This document shows positions 9,343 through 17,311 of a DNA stretch of 64,000 bases, one piece after another. Position 1 is the stretch's first letter, and the number at the start of each line of letters is the position of its first letter. A program made the position numbers and the translations under genes. A model generated the notes under the pieces. That model was not told where the DNA came from. It ran no database searches and worked only from the letters and a program-made list of their open reading frames with translations. Source of the DNA: Chryseobacterium viscerum (GTDB taxonomy: Bacteria > Bacteroidota > Bacteroidia > Flavobacteriales > Weeksellaceae); NCBI RefSeq assembly GCF_002899945.2, contig NZ_PPEG02000005.1, positions 124,001-188,000 of the forward strand, given 5' to 3'.

Positions 9343-9393
9343 AAAATCTCACATAAAACAGATCGGTTATTGATCTGTTTTATGTGAGATTTT
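9343..9393. terminator. Bidirectional terminator between convergent genes
   Basis: A perfect 22-bp inverted repeat (9343-9364 with 9372-9393) around a 7-nt loop, with A-run on one side and T-run on the other. It serves the esterase gene (plus) and the ferritin-like gene (minus), whose stop codon begins three bases away. Confidence 0.9.
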
Positions 9394-9395
9394 AT

Positions 9396-9950
9396 TTATA
9401 TAGCCTTCATATTAAGTCTTGTATCAGCAACTTTTGTTAAAAGAGCATCACATTTTTTTTCTTCATCCAGTGTGGCCAGGAAATTTTTAAGACAGAAATT
9501 CTCTTTTAAAACTTTGGCATATGCTGCTAATGTCCCATAAGTGGCGATTTCATAATGTTCTACTTTCTGAGCTGCTGCTATAATACCTGCATCCCTTACA
9601 GACCCTGCTTCTGTTTCTTCCATGATGCTCTTGCCTTCATCCAGCAGTCCTTGCATAGCATCACATTTCTTGGCTTGCGGCTTTCTTTTGAGGGATTTAA
9701 AACATTCCTCCAGTCTTTTTACATGAATTTCAGTTTCCATTAAATGACCTTCTATTGCAGTCTTAAGCTTTTTATCTGTAGCATTTTTTTGCATTTTAGG
9801 TAATGCTTTCACAAGAGCTTTTTCAGCCCAATAAATGTCTTTTAGTGAATCCTCAAATAAGTCTTTCAGTTCCTTGGCTGCATTTTTTTTAGCTGGTGTT
9901 TTTGTTGATTTTCGCGTGCTTGTTTTTTTTGTGGTGGTTTTGTTTGCCAT
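9396..9950 (-). CDS. DUF892 ferritin-like protein (YciE/YciF family)
   Basis: About 184 residues from the ATG at 9948-9950; an upstream in-frame codon would add 12 unconserved residues and is not preferred. The N-terminal 28 residues are rich in Lys and Thr (MANKTTTKKTSTRKSTKTPA), resembling histone-like tails. The rest matches the DUF892 four-helix bundle: LKDLFEDSLKDIYWAEKAL, HLMETEIHVKRLEECF and AQKVEHYEIATYGTL carry the Glu/His pattern of a di-iron site. The family is induced by osmotic and oxidative stress; the function is unproven. It lies beside an iron-permease-like gene and a catalase, which suggests iron or peroxide handling. The basic tail may bind DNA or RNA. Confidence 0.88.
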   Translation of the reverse strand: MANKTTTKKTSTRKSTKTPAKKNAAKELKDLFEDSLKDIYWAEKALVKALPKMQKNATDKKLKTAIEGHLMETEIHVKRLEECFKSLKRKPQAKKCDAMQGLLDEGKSIMEETEAGSVRDAGIIAAAQKVEHYEIATYGTLAAYAKVLKENFCLKNFLATLDEEKKCDALLTKVADTRLNMKAI

Positions 9951-10162
9951 AATAATATATTTAGTGATTAAAGTTAAGATGTACAATTTTAAGACCGTTT
10001 TGACGAGTACATCATCTTAGAGCTTTTTCATTATTATGATCTGGCTCATAAAGAAATAACCTTGTTTTACATATATTAGAGAAATCATTACCAGACAACA
10101 TTGCATTTCTTTTTACAGTTTCAGTTTTGAAATATTGTTTTGTACAAAATCCCCCTTTAATT

Positions 10163-10582
10163 ATGAAAAAGAACCTTTTTGACCAGTTTTCGGACTGGGC
10201 TGTATGTTTTACAGGAAGTGCAGGTGCATTTGTTGGAGCAAGTTTGATGGTGGCCGTCTGGGCAGCTACCGGTCCTATATTTAAATTTTCAGAAGTTTGG
10301 CAGATGGTCATCAATACTGGAACTACTATCATTACCTTTCTTATGGTATTTCTCATTCAGAAAGCACAGAATAAAGACTCAAAAGCTATTCAGATTAAAC
10401 TCAATGAACTTATTGCAAGCCATGAGAGTGCAAGTAATCAGCTAGTTGATATAGAAGATCTGACCGAAGATGAACTTGACCAGCTACATAAATTCTACGA
10501 AAAATTAGGAAAATTTCCTGGCGGTAAAAATAAATCAGCTCGGAAAAGTGATGATCAACCCAGAACAGATCGCTATAAATAA
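10163..10582 (+). CDS. Low-affinity iron permease family protein
   Basis: About 139 residues from the ATG at 10163 (MKKNLFDQFSDWAVCFTGS); an earlier start at 10127 would add 12 unconserved residues. Two membrane segments are visible (about residues 19-40, GSAGAFVGASLMVAVWAAT, and 53-75, INTGTTIITFLMVFLIQ), followed by QNKDSKAIQIKLNEL, a hallmark of the family related to yeast Fet4. Bacterial members are much shorter than Fet4 and their transport activity is not demonstrated. The C-terminal 60 residues are charged and low in complexity. It stands upstream of the catalase gene in the same direction. Confidence 0.85.
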   Translation: MKKNLFDQFSDWAVCFTGSAGAFVGASLMVAVWAATGPIFKFSEVWQMVINTGTTIITFLMVFLIQKAQNKDSKAIQIKLNELIASHESASNQLVDIEDLTEDELDQLHKFYEKLGKFPGGKNKSARKSDDQPRTDRYK

Positions 10583-10698
10583 TAAGGTTCATAGAAATGA
10601 ATCTCTTAATAAAAGATACAAATCTAGAATATCAAGGATAGTGGTATTCAGATCATTCCTATTATCCATTAATTTCTACCACAACAAAAAGTATTGAT

Positions 10699-12834
10699 AT
10701 GAAAAGCAAAAAAAATCAAAATGAAAAGCTTAATCAATTGGAGTCATTAAGTACATCCAATGATGATGAGAAGCTGACCACCAATCAGGGCCTGAAAATT
10801 AATAATAATCAGGATTCTCTGAAATCAGAAGAAAGAGGTCCCACATTACTGGAAGACTTTATTCTCAGAGAAAAGATTACCCATTTTGACCATGAAAGAA
10901 TTCCTGAGAGAATTGTTCATGCACGGGGATCAGGAGCTCATGGTATTTTCAAGCTTCATAAAAGCATAGAAAAATATACAAAGGCTGGATTTTTAACAGA
11001 GATTGGAAAAGAAACCCCTGTTTTTGTGAGATTCTCAACCGTTGCAGGAAGCAAGGGAAGTACAGATCTTGCAAGAGATGTGAGAGGATTTGCCGTTAAA
11101 TTCTATACCGATGAAGGAAATTATGATCTGGTAGGTAATAATATTCCTGTATTTTTTATTCAGGATGCCATGAAGTTTCCGGATCTGGTTCATGCTGTAA
11201 AGCCTGAGCCGGATAACGAGATTCCACAGGCAGCTTCTGCCCACGATACATTCTGGGATTTTATATCATTAATGCCCGAAAGTATGCATATGATTATGTG
11301 GACAATGAGTGACCGTGCTATTCCACGGAGTCTTAGGATGATGGAAGGTTTTGGCGTTCACTCATTCAAATTTATTAATAATGAAGGAGCTGTTCATTTT
11401 GTGAAATTCCATTTTAAGCCTAAGCTTGGAATTCATTCCGTAGCATGGGAGGAAGCACAGAAAATATCGGGTATTGATCCTGATTTTCACAAAAGAGACC
11501 TTTGGGAAGCCATTGAAAACGGAAACTTTCCTGAGTGGGATTTCGGAGTACAGATTATTCCCGAGGAAGATGAAAATGATTTTGACTTTGATCTGCTGGA
11601 CCCTACCAAGCTTGTTCCGGAGGAATTGGTTCCTGTAGAAATTATAGGAACGATGACCCTGAATAAAAACCCTGAGAATTTCTTTGCAGAAACGGAACAG
11701 GTTGCCTTTCATCCGGGACATCTTGTTCCGGGTATTGATTTCAGTAATGACCCTTTACTTCAGGGTAGGTTGTTTTCCTACACAGACACGCAATTGTCCA
11801 GATTAGGATCACCTAATTTTCATGAGATTCCTATTAATCGCTCTGTCAATACCGTTCATAACAATCAGCGCGACGGTCATATGAGACAGCAGATTGTCAA
11901 GGGAAAGGTAAGCTATGAACCCAATTCTATTGGCGGAGGTTGTCCTTACCAAGCCATGATGAAAGAGGGAGGTTTTGCATCACACCAGGAAAGGATTTCC
12001 GGAACTAAAATAAGAGCCAGAAGTAAAAGTTTTGTAGATCATTATTCACAGGCTAAATTATTTTACAATAGCCAGTCAGAGCCTGAAAAGAAGCACATTC
12101 AGAAAGCGTTGATTTTTGAACTCTCCAAGGTCACTATTCCTGAAATCAGAGAAAGGGTAATAGGACAGCTGGGATATATCAATATGGATCTTGCTGAAAA
12201 AGTAGCTGCTCAACTGGGGGTGAAAGTGAAAAAATTGGATCAGCCTAATCAAAGTATTCCGGCAGATGTAAACCCTGACACCTTACAGAGTAAAGTCCAT
12301 GAACCCAAACCAGATGTATCGGAAGCTCTCAGCATGCAAAACACCGTTAAAGATACCATACAAAGTAGGGTAATTGGATTTATTTTAGCTAATGGATTTG
12401 ATGCAGGCCCTGTAGATGCCCTAAAAAATAAATTGGAAAGTCTTAATGCGCGGGTGGACTTTATTGCGCCAAGTCTGGCTCCTGTGAAGCCTAAAAACGG
12501 AAATCCGATCAGTCCTAAACATACATTGACAAATACGGGAAGTGTATGTTTTGACGCATTGTACATTTGTCCTGGAGAGAATTCTGTGAAAGAACTTTTA
12601 AACCCTGAAAATAAGCAGTTAGTGTTAAATTTTATCAATGAAGCTTACAGACATTGTAAAGCAATCTATTTTGGAGATGAAACTGATGAAGTTTATAAAG
12701 CCAGCAATATCGGTAATAAGGAGCACGATGATCCTGCGGTGATTGCCAATGCTCATAAGAACGGGGATGAAAAATTTATAAAAGCAGTAGCTGGGCACAG
12801 GGTATGGGAATTTGAAAAAGAACGAAACATGTAA
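10699..12834 (+). CDS. katE: Large-subunit (clade 2) catalase, HPII type
   Basis: A 711-residue monofunctional heme catalase that dismutates hydrogen peroxide. Catalytic H74 (in RIVHARGSGAHG), N147 (in VGNNIPVFF) and proximal heme ligand Y361 (in GRLFSYTDTQLSRLG) align in spacing with E. coli KatE (His128, Asn201, Tyr415). The N-terminal 45 residues are a polar extension, the core spans about 48-540, and residues about 560-705 form the DJ-1/glutamine-amidotransferase-like C-terminal domain that marks large-subunit catalases. No secretion signal is seen, so it is cytosolic. It is flanked by ferritin-like, iron-permease-like, CinA, DUF1003 and CsbD genes, a grouping typical of general stress clusters. 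Confidence 0.97.
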   Translation: MKSKKNQNEKLNQLESLSTSNDDEKLTTNQGLKINNNQDSLKSEERGPTLLEDFILREKITHFDHERIPERIVHARGSGAHGIFKLHKSIEKYTKAGFLTEIGKETPVFVRFSTVAGSKGSTDLARDVRGFAVKFYTDEGNYDLVGNNIPVFFIQDAMKFPDLVHAVKPEPDNEIPQAASAHDTFWDFISLMPESMHMIMWTMSDRAIPRSLRMMEGFGVHSFKFINNEGAVHFVKFHFKPKLGIHSVAWEEAQKISGIDPDFHKRDLWEAIENGNFPEWDFGVQIIPEEDENDFDFDLLDPTKLVPEELVPVEIIGTMTLNKNPENFFAETEQVAFHPGHLVPGIDFSNDPLLQGRLFSYTDTQLSRLGSPNFHEIPINRSVNTVHNNQRDGHMRQQIVKGKVSYEPNSIGGGCPYQAMMKEGGFASHQERISGTKIRARSKSFVDHYSQAKLFYNSQSEPEKKHIQKALIFELSKVTIPEIRERVIGQLGYINMDLAEKVAAQLGVKVKKLDQPNQSIPADVNPDTLQSKVHEPKPDVSEALSMQNTVKDTIQSRVIGFILANGFDAGPVDALKNKLESLNARVDFIAPSLAPVKPKNGNPISPKHTLTNTGSVCFDALYICPGENSVKELLNPENKQLVLNFINEAYRHCKAIYFGDETDEVYKASNIGNKEHDDPAVIANAHKNGDEKFIKAVAGHRVWEFEKERNM

Positions 12835-13089
12835 AGTATCATCAAATATATTTAGTCTATCAACGGAAGGAAGGTGTGATATATGTAAGAACATTATAAA
12901 TATATGTAGCATATTGTATTCTAAAGCACCCATCTTTGTATACTGGTATTCAGTCAATCAGGAATATTAAGAGAAAGTTTTTACGACAATTATTGCATAC
13001 CCTGATATACTTCATAGAATAAATACAAACCGTGAAAAGTACGTGAAATTCGTAGTTATATTCAATTAAATAATGAGCTTATTAAAATC
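12835..13089. other. Gap after katE
   Basis: AT-rich intergenic DNA in which I see no gene; open frames here on the minus strand are shadows of katE. Confidence 0.6.
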
Positions 13090-13110
13090 AAAAACAGTAG
13101 AACTGTTTTT
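13090..13110. terminator. Bidirectional intrinsic terminator
   Basis: AAAAACAGT (13090-13098) and ACTGTTTTT (13102-13110) form a 9-bp stem with a 3-nt loop. It can end katE transcripts on the plus strand, or a minus-strand RNA from the GC-rich block at 13111-13300. Confidence 0.7.
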
Positions 13111-13300
13111 CAGTATTTTAATTAATAAGGGGATAAGAGGCCACGGCCTCTGTTCCTTTATCTATAAGCCACTCACAGGGATGTAATCGATATGCCATAG
13201 CTACCCGATAAAAACCGAATGTCACCCTATAAAGGGAAATAACAGGCAGTGAAACTGTCCCCAGAGGTACAGGGATTTGTGCCCATTAATAATACATAAT
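13111..13300. ncRNA. Candidate structured RNA or leader, GC-rich hairpin block
   Basis: This block is much richer in G+C and in stems than its surroundings. On the plus strand the hairpins in order are AGAGGC/GCCTCT (13136-13151), CCCT/AGGG near 13223-13236, GG-CAGT/ACTG-T-CC (around 13244-13261) and GGTACA/TGTGCC (around 13266-13284, one G-T pair). ACAGGGAT occurs twice (about 13176 and 13270). A minus-strand frame stays open for about 55 codons but has no usable start near its beginning. It could be a 5' leader of the gene at 13307 or a minus-strand RNA ending at 13090. I cannot assign it to a known RNA family. Confidence 0.4.
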
Positions 13301-13306
13301 CAAGGC

Positions 13307-13576
13307 ATGAAAACAATTCATCTTTTTCAGTTTAAAAATTCCATTTCCCGTAAAATTCCGTTTTTTAAGGATGAATGCAGGTTGGATAATCTGAATGATT
13401 TAATGACTTATGATTTAATGAATACTGAAAAGGTCACCGAATTTATTATCGATGTTCCTGAAGATTTCATTTTTGAAGATACTCCAAGAAAAGATATTAT
13501 AATGATGTGCAAAAATGCCCATGATATGATTGAGCATTATTTTGCTACAACAGTGGATGATTACGATGTTATTTAA
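13307..13576 (+). CDS. Small conserved protein of unknown function (twin of 14874-15158)
   Basis: An 89-residue protein from the ATG at 13307; a start 30 nt upstream would add ten residues absent from its paralogue. It begins MKTIHLFQFKNSISRKIPFF, and the gene at 14874-15158 encodes a close relative beginning MKIIHLFQFKNSIFHKIPFF. Both end with a DDFIFE/EDFIFE segment followed by a helix ending ..IEHYF. No signal peptide, membrane segment or known domain is seen. It lies just upstream of the CinA-like gene, and the GC-rich block lies immediately before it. Function unknown; the context suggests a stress role. Confidence 0.7.
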   Translation: MKTIHLFQFKNSISRKIPFFKDECRLDNLNDLMTYDLMNTEKVTEFIIDVPEDFIFEDTPRKDIIMMCKNAHDMIEHYFATTVDDYDVI

Positions 13577-13633
13577 GATTACCAGCAGCGTAAAATGATT
13601 TGTAAAACAGATAAATAGTAAATAATTTATATC

Positions 13634-14128
13634 ATGAAATTCCAGCAAGACTTACTCGACTACATCAGTACTTCACTCGTTACGATAGGAGAGACCGTAT
13701 CTATAGCAGAAAGTGTAACTTCAGGATTACTGCAGTTGGCTTTTTCGCAGATGCCCAATTCAAGCTTATTTTATAAAGGAGGCATAACTACCTTTACATT
13801 ACCTGAAAAGCGTAGATTTCTGGATAGCAACTGTATTGAGGAACAGGAAAATGATTTTGAGACCCAGCGCATGGCCGATATCATGGCTGTAAAGGTGGCT
13901 TCGTCATTTGGAACAGACTGGGGAATATCATCTACAGGCTATGCAAAATCTGCAAGGAATTCGGGATTTCATGTTTTTTCGTTCTGTTCGTTCAGTTATA
14001 AAGGGGAGATCATACTTTCCAAACGGATAGATCTTGATGATAAATCTAAGGCCCTGGATGCTCAGCTGTATTACACCGAGTTCATTCTAGGATGTTTTAA
14101 AGGTGCTTTGAATCAAATACTGATCTAA
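13634..14128 (+). CDS. CinA-like C-terminal domain protein (putative nicotinamide-nucleotide amidohydrolase)
   Basis: A 164-residue stand-alone CinA C-terminal domain, the size of E. coli PncC, which deamidates NMN to NaMN in pyridine-nucleotide salvage. The family signature near the N-terminus reads SIAESVTSGLLQLAFSQ, where canonical enzymes have AESCTGG, so the Cys and one Gly are replaced. SSLFYKGGITTFTLPEKRRF matches the following conserved strand and loop. Short PncC-like proteins with drifted signatures are common in Bacteroidetes stress clusters, and enzymatic activity should not be assumed. It is 57 nt after the small gene at 13307 and probably shares its transcript. Confidence 0.82.
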   Translation: MKFQQDLLDYISTSLVTIGETVSIAESVTSGLLQLAFSQMPNSSLFYKGGITTFTLPEKRRFLDSNCIEEQENDFETQRMADIMAVKVASSFGTDWGISSTGYAKSARNSGFHVFSFCSFSYKGEIILSKRIDLDDKSKALDAQLYYTEFILGCFKGALNQILI

Positions 14129-14153
14129 GAAAATTAAATGAATGAGAAACGGT

Positions 14154-14846
14154 TCATTTTGTCTTAAGAATATGGGTCAGATCTTCCAGATAATCAGTTT
14201 GTATTTCCTGTATTTCAAGCAGTTTTTTGTTTTGACTCACAAGAAGATGGTCTATTTTCTCACTCAAAAGCTGTATTTCCAGTTCGGCTTTTAGATTAAT
14301 CTTATAATCGTGTTCAGCTCTTATCCTGTCTTTTTGTTCCAGCCGGTTTTGGCTCATCATTATAATGGGAGCCTGAATAGCCGCCAGACAAGAAAGAATC
14401 AGATTAAGCAGTATAAATGGATAGGGATCAAATGATCTTACTGCTAAAAACCAGATGTTTGCTGCGATCCAGACGAGTATAAATGAAAAAAAAGCAAGGA
14501 TAAATGTCCAGCTTCCTCCAAAAGAAGCTACCTTATCGGCTAGTTTTTGAGAAAAACTAATCTTGGCTTCTATTTCATCTTGTATATTTTCCGAGAGGAT
14601 AGAGTTGTTTTTGATCGCATTTATGACATCAAGATCTATACTTTCAAGTTCTCCTTTTTCTTCAACAATTAAAGAAGTGAGATACAGCCTTCTGTAATGG
14701 TTAAGCTCTGTAATGGATATATAGTCATCTTGGCTTAGATCCGGAAAATTCTGTTGTATAAGCATAAATATTCCTTCCCTAATGTCTTCACCTTTTATTT
14801 GCTCTCCCTCCAGAATCTTTTGCTGGCTAATATGACTCGTTTTCAT
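14154..14846 (-). CDS. DUF1003 membrane protein
   Basis: A 230-residue protein. The N-terminal about 110 residues are a soluble polar region (ISQQKILEGEQIKGEDIREG). They are followed by the DUF1003 pair of membrane segments (about 113-135, FGGSWTFILAFFSFILVWIA, and 148-168, PFILLNLILSCLAAIQAPII) and the conserved MMSQNRLEQKDRIRAEHDY. A C-terminal coiled coil (about 185-230) is rich in Leu, Glu and Lys. The family is widespread and of unknown function, sometimes annotated as a putative cyclic-nucleotide or metal-linked membrane protein. It is the last gene of the minus-strand run that starts at 16558. Confidence 0.88.
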   Translation of the reverse strand: MKTSHISQQKILEGEQIKGEDIREGIFMLIQQNFPDLSQDDYISITELNHYRRLYLTSLIVEEKGELESIDLDVINAIKNNSILSENIQDEIEAKISFSQKLADKVASFGGSWTFILAFFSFILVWIAANIWFLAVRSFDPYPFILLNLILSCLAAIQAPIIMMSQNRLEQKDRIRAEHDYKINLKAELEIQLLSEKIDHLLVSQNKKLLEIQEIQTDYLEDLTHILKTK

Positions 14847-14873
14847 TGCTAAATGTGTTAACTGGATGACTAT

Positions 14874-15158
14874 TTAATCTCTGAATAAATGATTTCTAAT
14901 ATTGCCATAATCATTTATTCCGGTGACGAAATAATGTTCTATTATTTTTTGAGCTTTTTTGCATGCCTGTAAAAGATCATCTTTGGATGTTTTTTCAAAA
15001 ATAAAATCATCATGAATCTTAACGACATACTCCGTTACTATTTCAATATTCATCAGACCAAATTCTGTCAGATCATTTTTCAACCTATGTTCTTCCTTAA
15101 AAAACGGAATTTTATGGAAGATGGAATTTTTAAACTGAAAGAGGTGTATTATTTTCAT
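14874..15158 (-). CDS. Small conserved protein of unknown function (twin of 13307-13576)
   Basis: A 94-residue protein that is clearly paralogous to the one at 13307-13576: the first 20 residues differ at only a few positions and the length is nearly the same. The C-terminal helix (LLQACKKAQKIIEHYF) keeps the pattern but has diverged. It is in the opposite orientation, 27 nt before the DUF1003 gene and 38 nt after the 268-residue gene, so it is inside the minus-strand operon. No known domain. Two copies on either side of the CinA and DUF1003 genes argue that the protein works together with one of them. Confidence 0.75.
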   Translation of the reverse strand: MKIIHLFQFKNSIFHKIPFFKEEHRLKNDLTEFGLMNIEIVTEYVVKIHDDFIFEKTSKDDLLQACKKAQKIIEHYFVTGINDYGNIRNHLFRD

Positions 15159-15196
15159 CGTACAAATATTTAATAGCTATGGATGGAAGCGAAGGA

Positions 15197-16003
15197 TTAT
15201 TTAGGAAATTTTTCTTTCATTTTTCCGTTAATCCATCTTTTAAGCATGACGCGCTCTGACGGCAGCTGGTACATACCTCCTGAAAGTATATGTAATAAAC
15301 TCTCCCAAAGGTTACTCTTTTTACTGAATTCATGACTATAATCTGTCAATATTTTCAAATATTCCTGTTCGTACTCCCTTGCTTCTTTTAAAGTGTAATC
15401 TTTCGGGATATCTTTAATGATATCCACTGTAATTTTGTTGAAGATTTTAGGGTTATATCTTTCAATAAAGTCGGATTCAAGTTTACATATGCTTGTAAGC
15501 GGAGCGAGTAAAGATAAGATTTCATCGTAAAAATTGCATATAGCCGCTTTCCAGGATAACCTTTCTTCTTCTGGCAGAAGTTGATTAGCCATCTGAATAA
15601 GTTTTTCATGATTACCTTCCAGGCCGTTCATATAGATTTTGTTTTGCTGCCAGAATAGAGGAGAATTGATTTTGTTTTTTTGTATAATATTCGCCAGTAT
15701 ATATTCAAACTGGAACCTGATATATTGTATGTTGTCATGAAGATCAACGAGTACAGACTGCCACAGATTATGCTTGCTGAGACCGCAATGCGTACTGAAT
15801 ACCAATCTGGATTTGTTATTGAGGTTCTGTAATTCTCTTAACATTCGGAGAATTTCCTTTGCATCTCTTTCCAAAGTGATATTGGTATTTCTGATGTAGA
15901 ATAAGGAGACAAACTGAGAATAATAGGCCTTTCGCGAAGTATTCTTTTTACTTCTAAGTCCAAATCTGTTTTTGGGTTTAGGATGTTTATTGAGCTTTTT
16001 CAT
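15197..16003 (-). CDS. Hypothetical all-helical protein
   Basis: A 268-residue protein with no signal peptide and no motif I recognise. The first 25 residues are strongly basic (MKKLNKHPKPKNRFGLRSKK), and the remainder is predicted by eye to be mostly amphipathic helix with several Trp. Its ATG overlaps the TAA of the 74-residue gene by one base (TAATG), so the two are translationally coupled. It belongs to the minus-strand operon cupin - 74 aa - 268 aa - 94 aa - DUF1003. Function unknown. Confidence 0.75.
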   Translation of the reverse strand: MKKLNKHPKPKNRFGLRSKKNTSRKAYYSQFVSLFYIRNTNITLERDAKEILRMLRELQNLNNKSRLVFSTHCGLSKHNLWQSVLVDLHDNIQYIRFQFEYILANIIQKNKINSPLFWQQNKIYMNGLEGNHEKLIQMANQLLPEEERLSWKAAICNFYDEILSLLAPLTSICKLESDFIERYNPKIFNKITVDIIKDIPKDYTLKEAREYEQEYLKILTDYSHEFSKKSNLWESLLHILSGGMYQLPSERVMLKRWINGKMKEKFPK

Positions 16004-16227
16004 TAGAAAATTATTTTTTTTATCCTTTTTTCGAAAGATTTTTGTTGCATACTAAGGGAAATAAGATATTGTCTTAAGTCCTTGACCGTGATATCTTTCT
16101 CTGTAAAAGAAAAGAATAATGGGGTTTCATCTAGCAGCTCATACAGTTCAGGAAATTTTTTCTGAATTTCAAGCGTTTTTTTAAATATCCTTTTTGTTAA
16201 AATGGATACAGTGTGTACTTTATTCAT
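16003..16227 (-). CDS. Hypothetical small protein
   Basis: A 74-residue basic protein (MNKVHTVSILTKRIFKKTLE at its start, ..KSFEKRIKKIIF at its end) with a central DETPLFFSFTEKDITVKDLR that resembles the small DUF1858-type fold, though I do not claim that match. Its start overlaps the cupin gene's end by 8 nt and its stop overlaps the next start by 1 nt. This tight packing on both sides is the main reason to believe it is a real gene. Confidence 0.65.
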   Translation of the reverse strand: MNKVHTVSILTKRIFKKTLEIQKKFPELYELLDETPLFFSFTEKDITVKDLRQYLISLSMQQKSFEKRIKKIIF

Positions 16228-16558
16228 AGCCGCTTTTTATTATGGTTACTATCATTTTAAAGCGTTTATTTCCTTTTATGGAATGAGGTTGATGGGCCGG
16301 AATGACAATACATTCACCTTCTTCCATAAAATAAGAGGCTCCATCTATGATGATCTCAGCCTTACCTTCAATAATCTGTATAGCAGTATCAAAAGGAGAT
16401 ATTTTCTCTGGAAGACCCTGTTCATCATCAAAAGACAGGATATTGATCGTACCTGTTAATTTTCCCAGTATCGTTCTGCTGACCATAGAATTTGAAATAT
16501 ATTCTACAATCTGGCTGATAACATATACTTTGGATTTCTCAATTTCTTTATGATTCAT
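16220..16558 (-). CDS. Single-domain cupin protein
   Basis: A 112-residue cupin from the ATG at 16556-16558; an in-frame GTG one codon earlier is less likely. The two cupin motifs are ISPFDTAIQIIEGKAEIIID (about 52-71) and EGECIVIPAHQPHSIKG (about 81-97). The metal-binding His pair of motif 1 is missing (normally GxxHxH), and only the His of motif 2 (PHSI) remains, so it may not bind metal like a dioxygenase. Small cupins of this type are common and often sense or stabilise small molecules. It is the first gene of the five-gene minus-strand operon. Confidence 0.85.
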   Translation of the reverse strand: MNHKEIEKSKVYVISQIVEYISNSMVSRTILGKLTGTINILSFDDEQGLPEKISPFDTAIQIIEGKAEIIIDGASYFMEEGECIVIPAHQPHSIKGNKRFKMIVTIIKSGYE

Positions 16559-16602
16559 CACGGTTTGTTTAAGAGTAAAGTGTCATTGTATGGTAAATAA
16601 AA

Positions 16603-16630
16603 GGGATGGAACTGCCTGACTTTCCATCCC
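16603..16630. terminator. Intrinsic terminator for the CsbD gene
   Basis: GGGATGGAA (16603-16611) pairs perfectly with TTCCATCCC (16622-16630). On the minus strand the stem is followed by a T-rich stretch (TTTTATTT), so it ends the CsbD transcript before the cupin operon. Confidence 0.8.
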
Positions 16631-16682
16631 ATTTTCAGTTAGAACCTTTTTTTAATCGATTTTCACTGCATTCGCAAAAAGT

Positions 16683-16901
16683 TTATGAAAAATTAATTTC
16701 TTTTAAAATGGTAAGAACCTCTTCACGGTTTTTTCTTAGTCTGTTTCCAATTCTTTCAAGCATTTCCTTTTCTTTACCTTCTTCAAGCTTCAGATCGTAA
16801 TCTGTCAATGTTGAAAATTTTTCTTTTAGATGTTTTGACTGCACATTCCAGTCTCCCGGAATTTTGAAAAATTTGTCACCTTTGTTGTGGTTTGTGTCCA
16901 T
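16683..16901 (-). CDS. CsbD-like stress protein
   Basis: A 72-residue hydrophilic protein of the CsbD-like family: GDWNVQSKHLKEKFSTLTDY (about 16-35) followed by DLKLEEGKEKEMLERIGNRL is the hallmark of the domain. Homologues (Bacillus CsbD, E. coli YjbJ) are abundant stress-induced proteins of unclear function, partly disordered. Family lengths of 60-75 residues agree. It is monocistronic, between the terminator at 16603 and a 410-bp gap. It fits the stress character of the 9396-16901 cluster. Confidence 0.88.
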   Translation of the reverse strand: MDTNHNKGDKFFKIPGDWNVQSKHLKEKFSTLTDYDLKLEEGKEKEMLERIGNRLRKNREEVLTILKEINFS

Positions 16902-17311
16902 AATGTGAAGTTTAGTGTAACTTAATTGCTACTCTACAAAGTTGATTGTTTTATAATCTATTGTATTACAGATTGCTTTTTTAATGTTGTACATATCACA
17001 CCTTTGTCAATTTTTTCAGATGTGTATCGCTGCTGAAACAGAGTGCCCCCTGTAAGAAGAAGAAAATGTTCCTATTATAATGATAATAAGTGATTGATAA
17101 TTTGTACCTTAGTACATTATTACGTTGAACTCCCAATTTGGAGGATTTAAGTTCCTGCCTATTACTTCTTTTTCAGTAGTTAAAATTTCTGATATAGTAT
17201 CTCTGAAGCACTTCTGACCGTTCATATATCCTGTTTTTAAAATAGAAATATAAACCTGTTGATTTTCTCAAAAGCTACAGTTCATCCTTATAAAAAATAA
17301 TTACTGATTAT
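16902..17311. other. Gap between CsbD and the Ca2+/H+ antiporter gene
   Basis: No coding region is evident. There is a short CTCC/GGAG hairpin near 17134. This is divergent promoter space for both flanking genes, but I do not see a convincing consensus. Confidence 0.5.

Noticed and set aside
13118-13282. Minus-strand open frame of about 55 codons
   Set aside because: It has no start near its beginning (only an internal ATG at 13198), and the stretch is packed with hairpins. Recorded as a possible RNA block instead.
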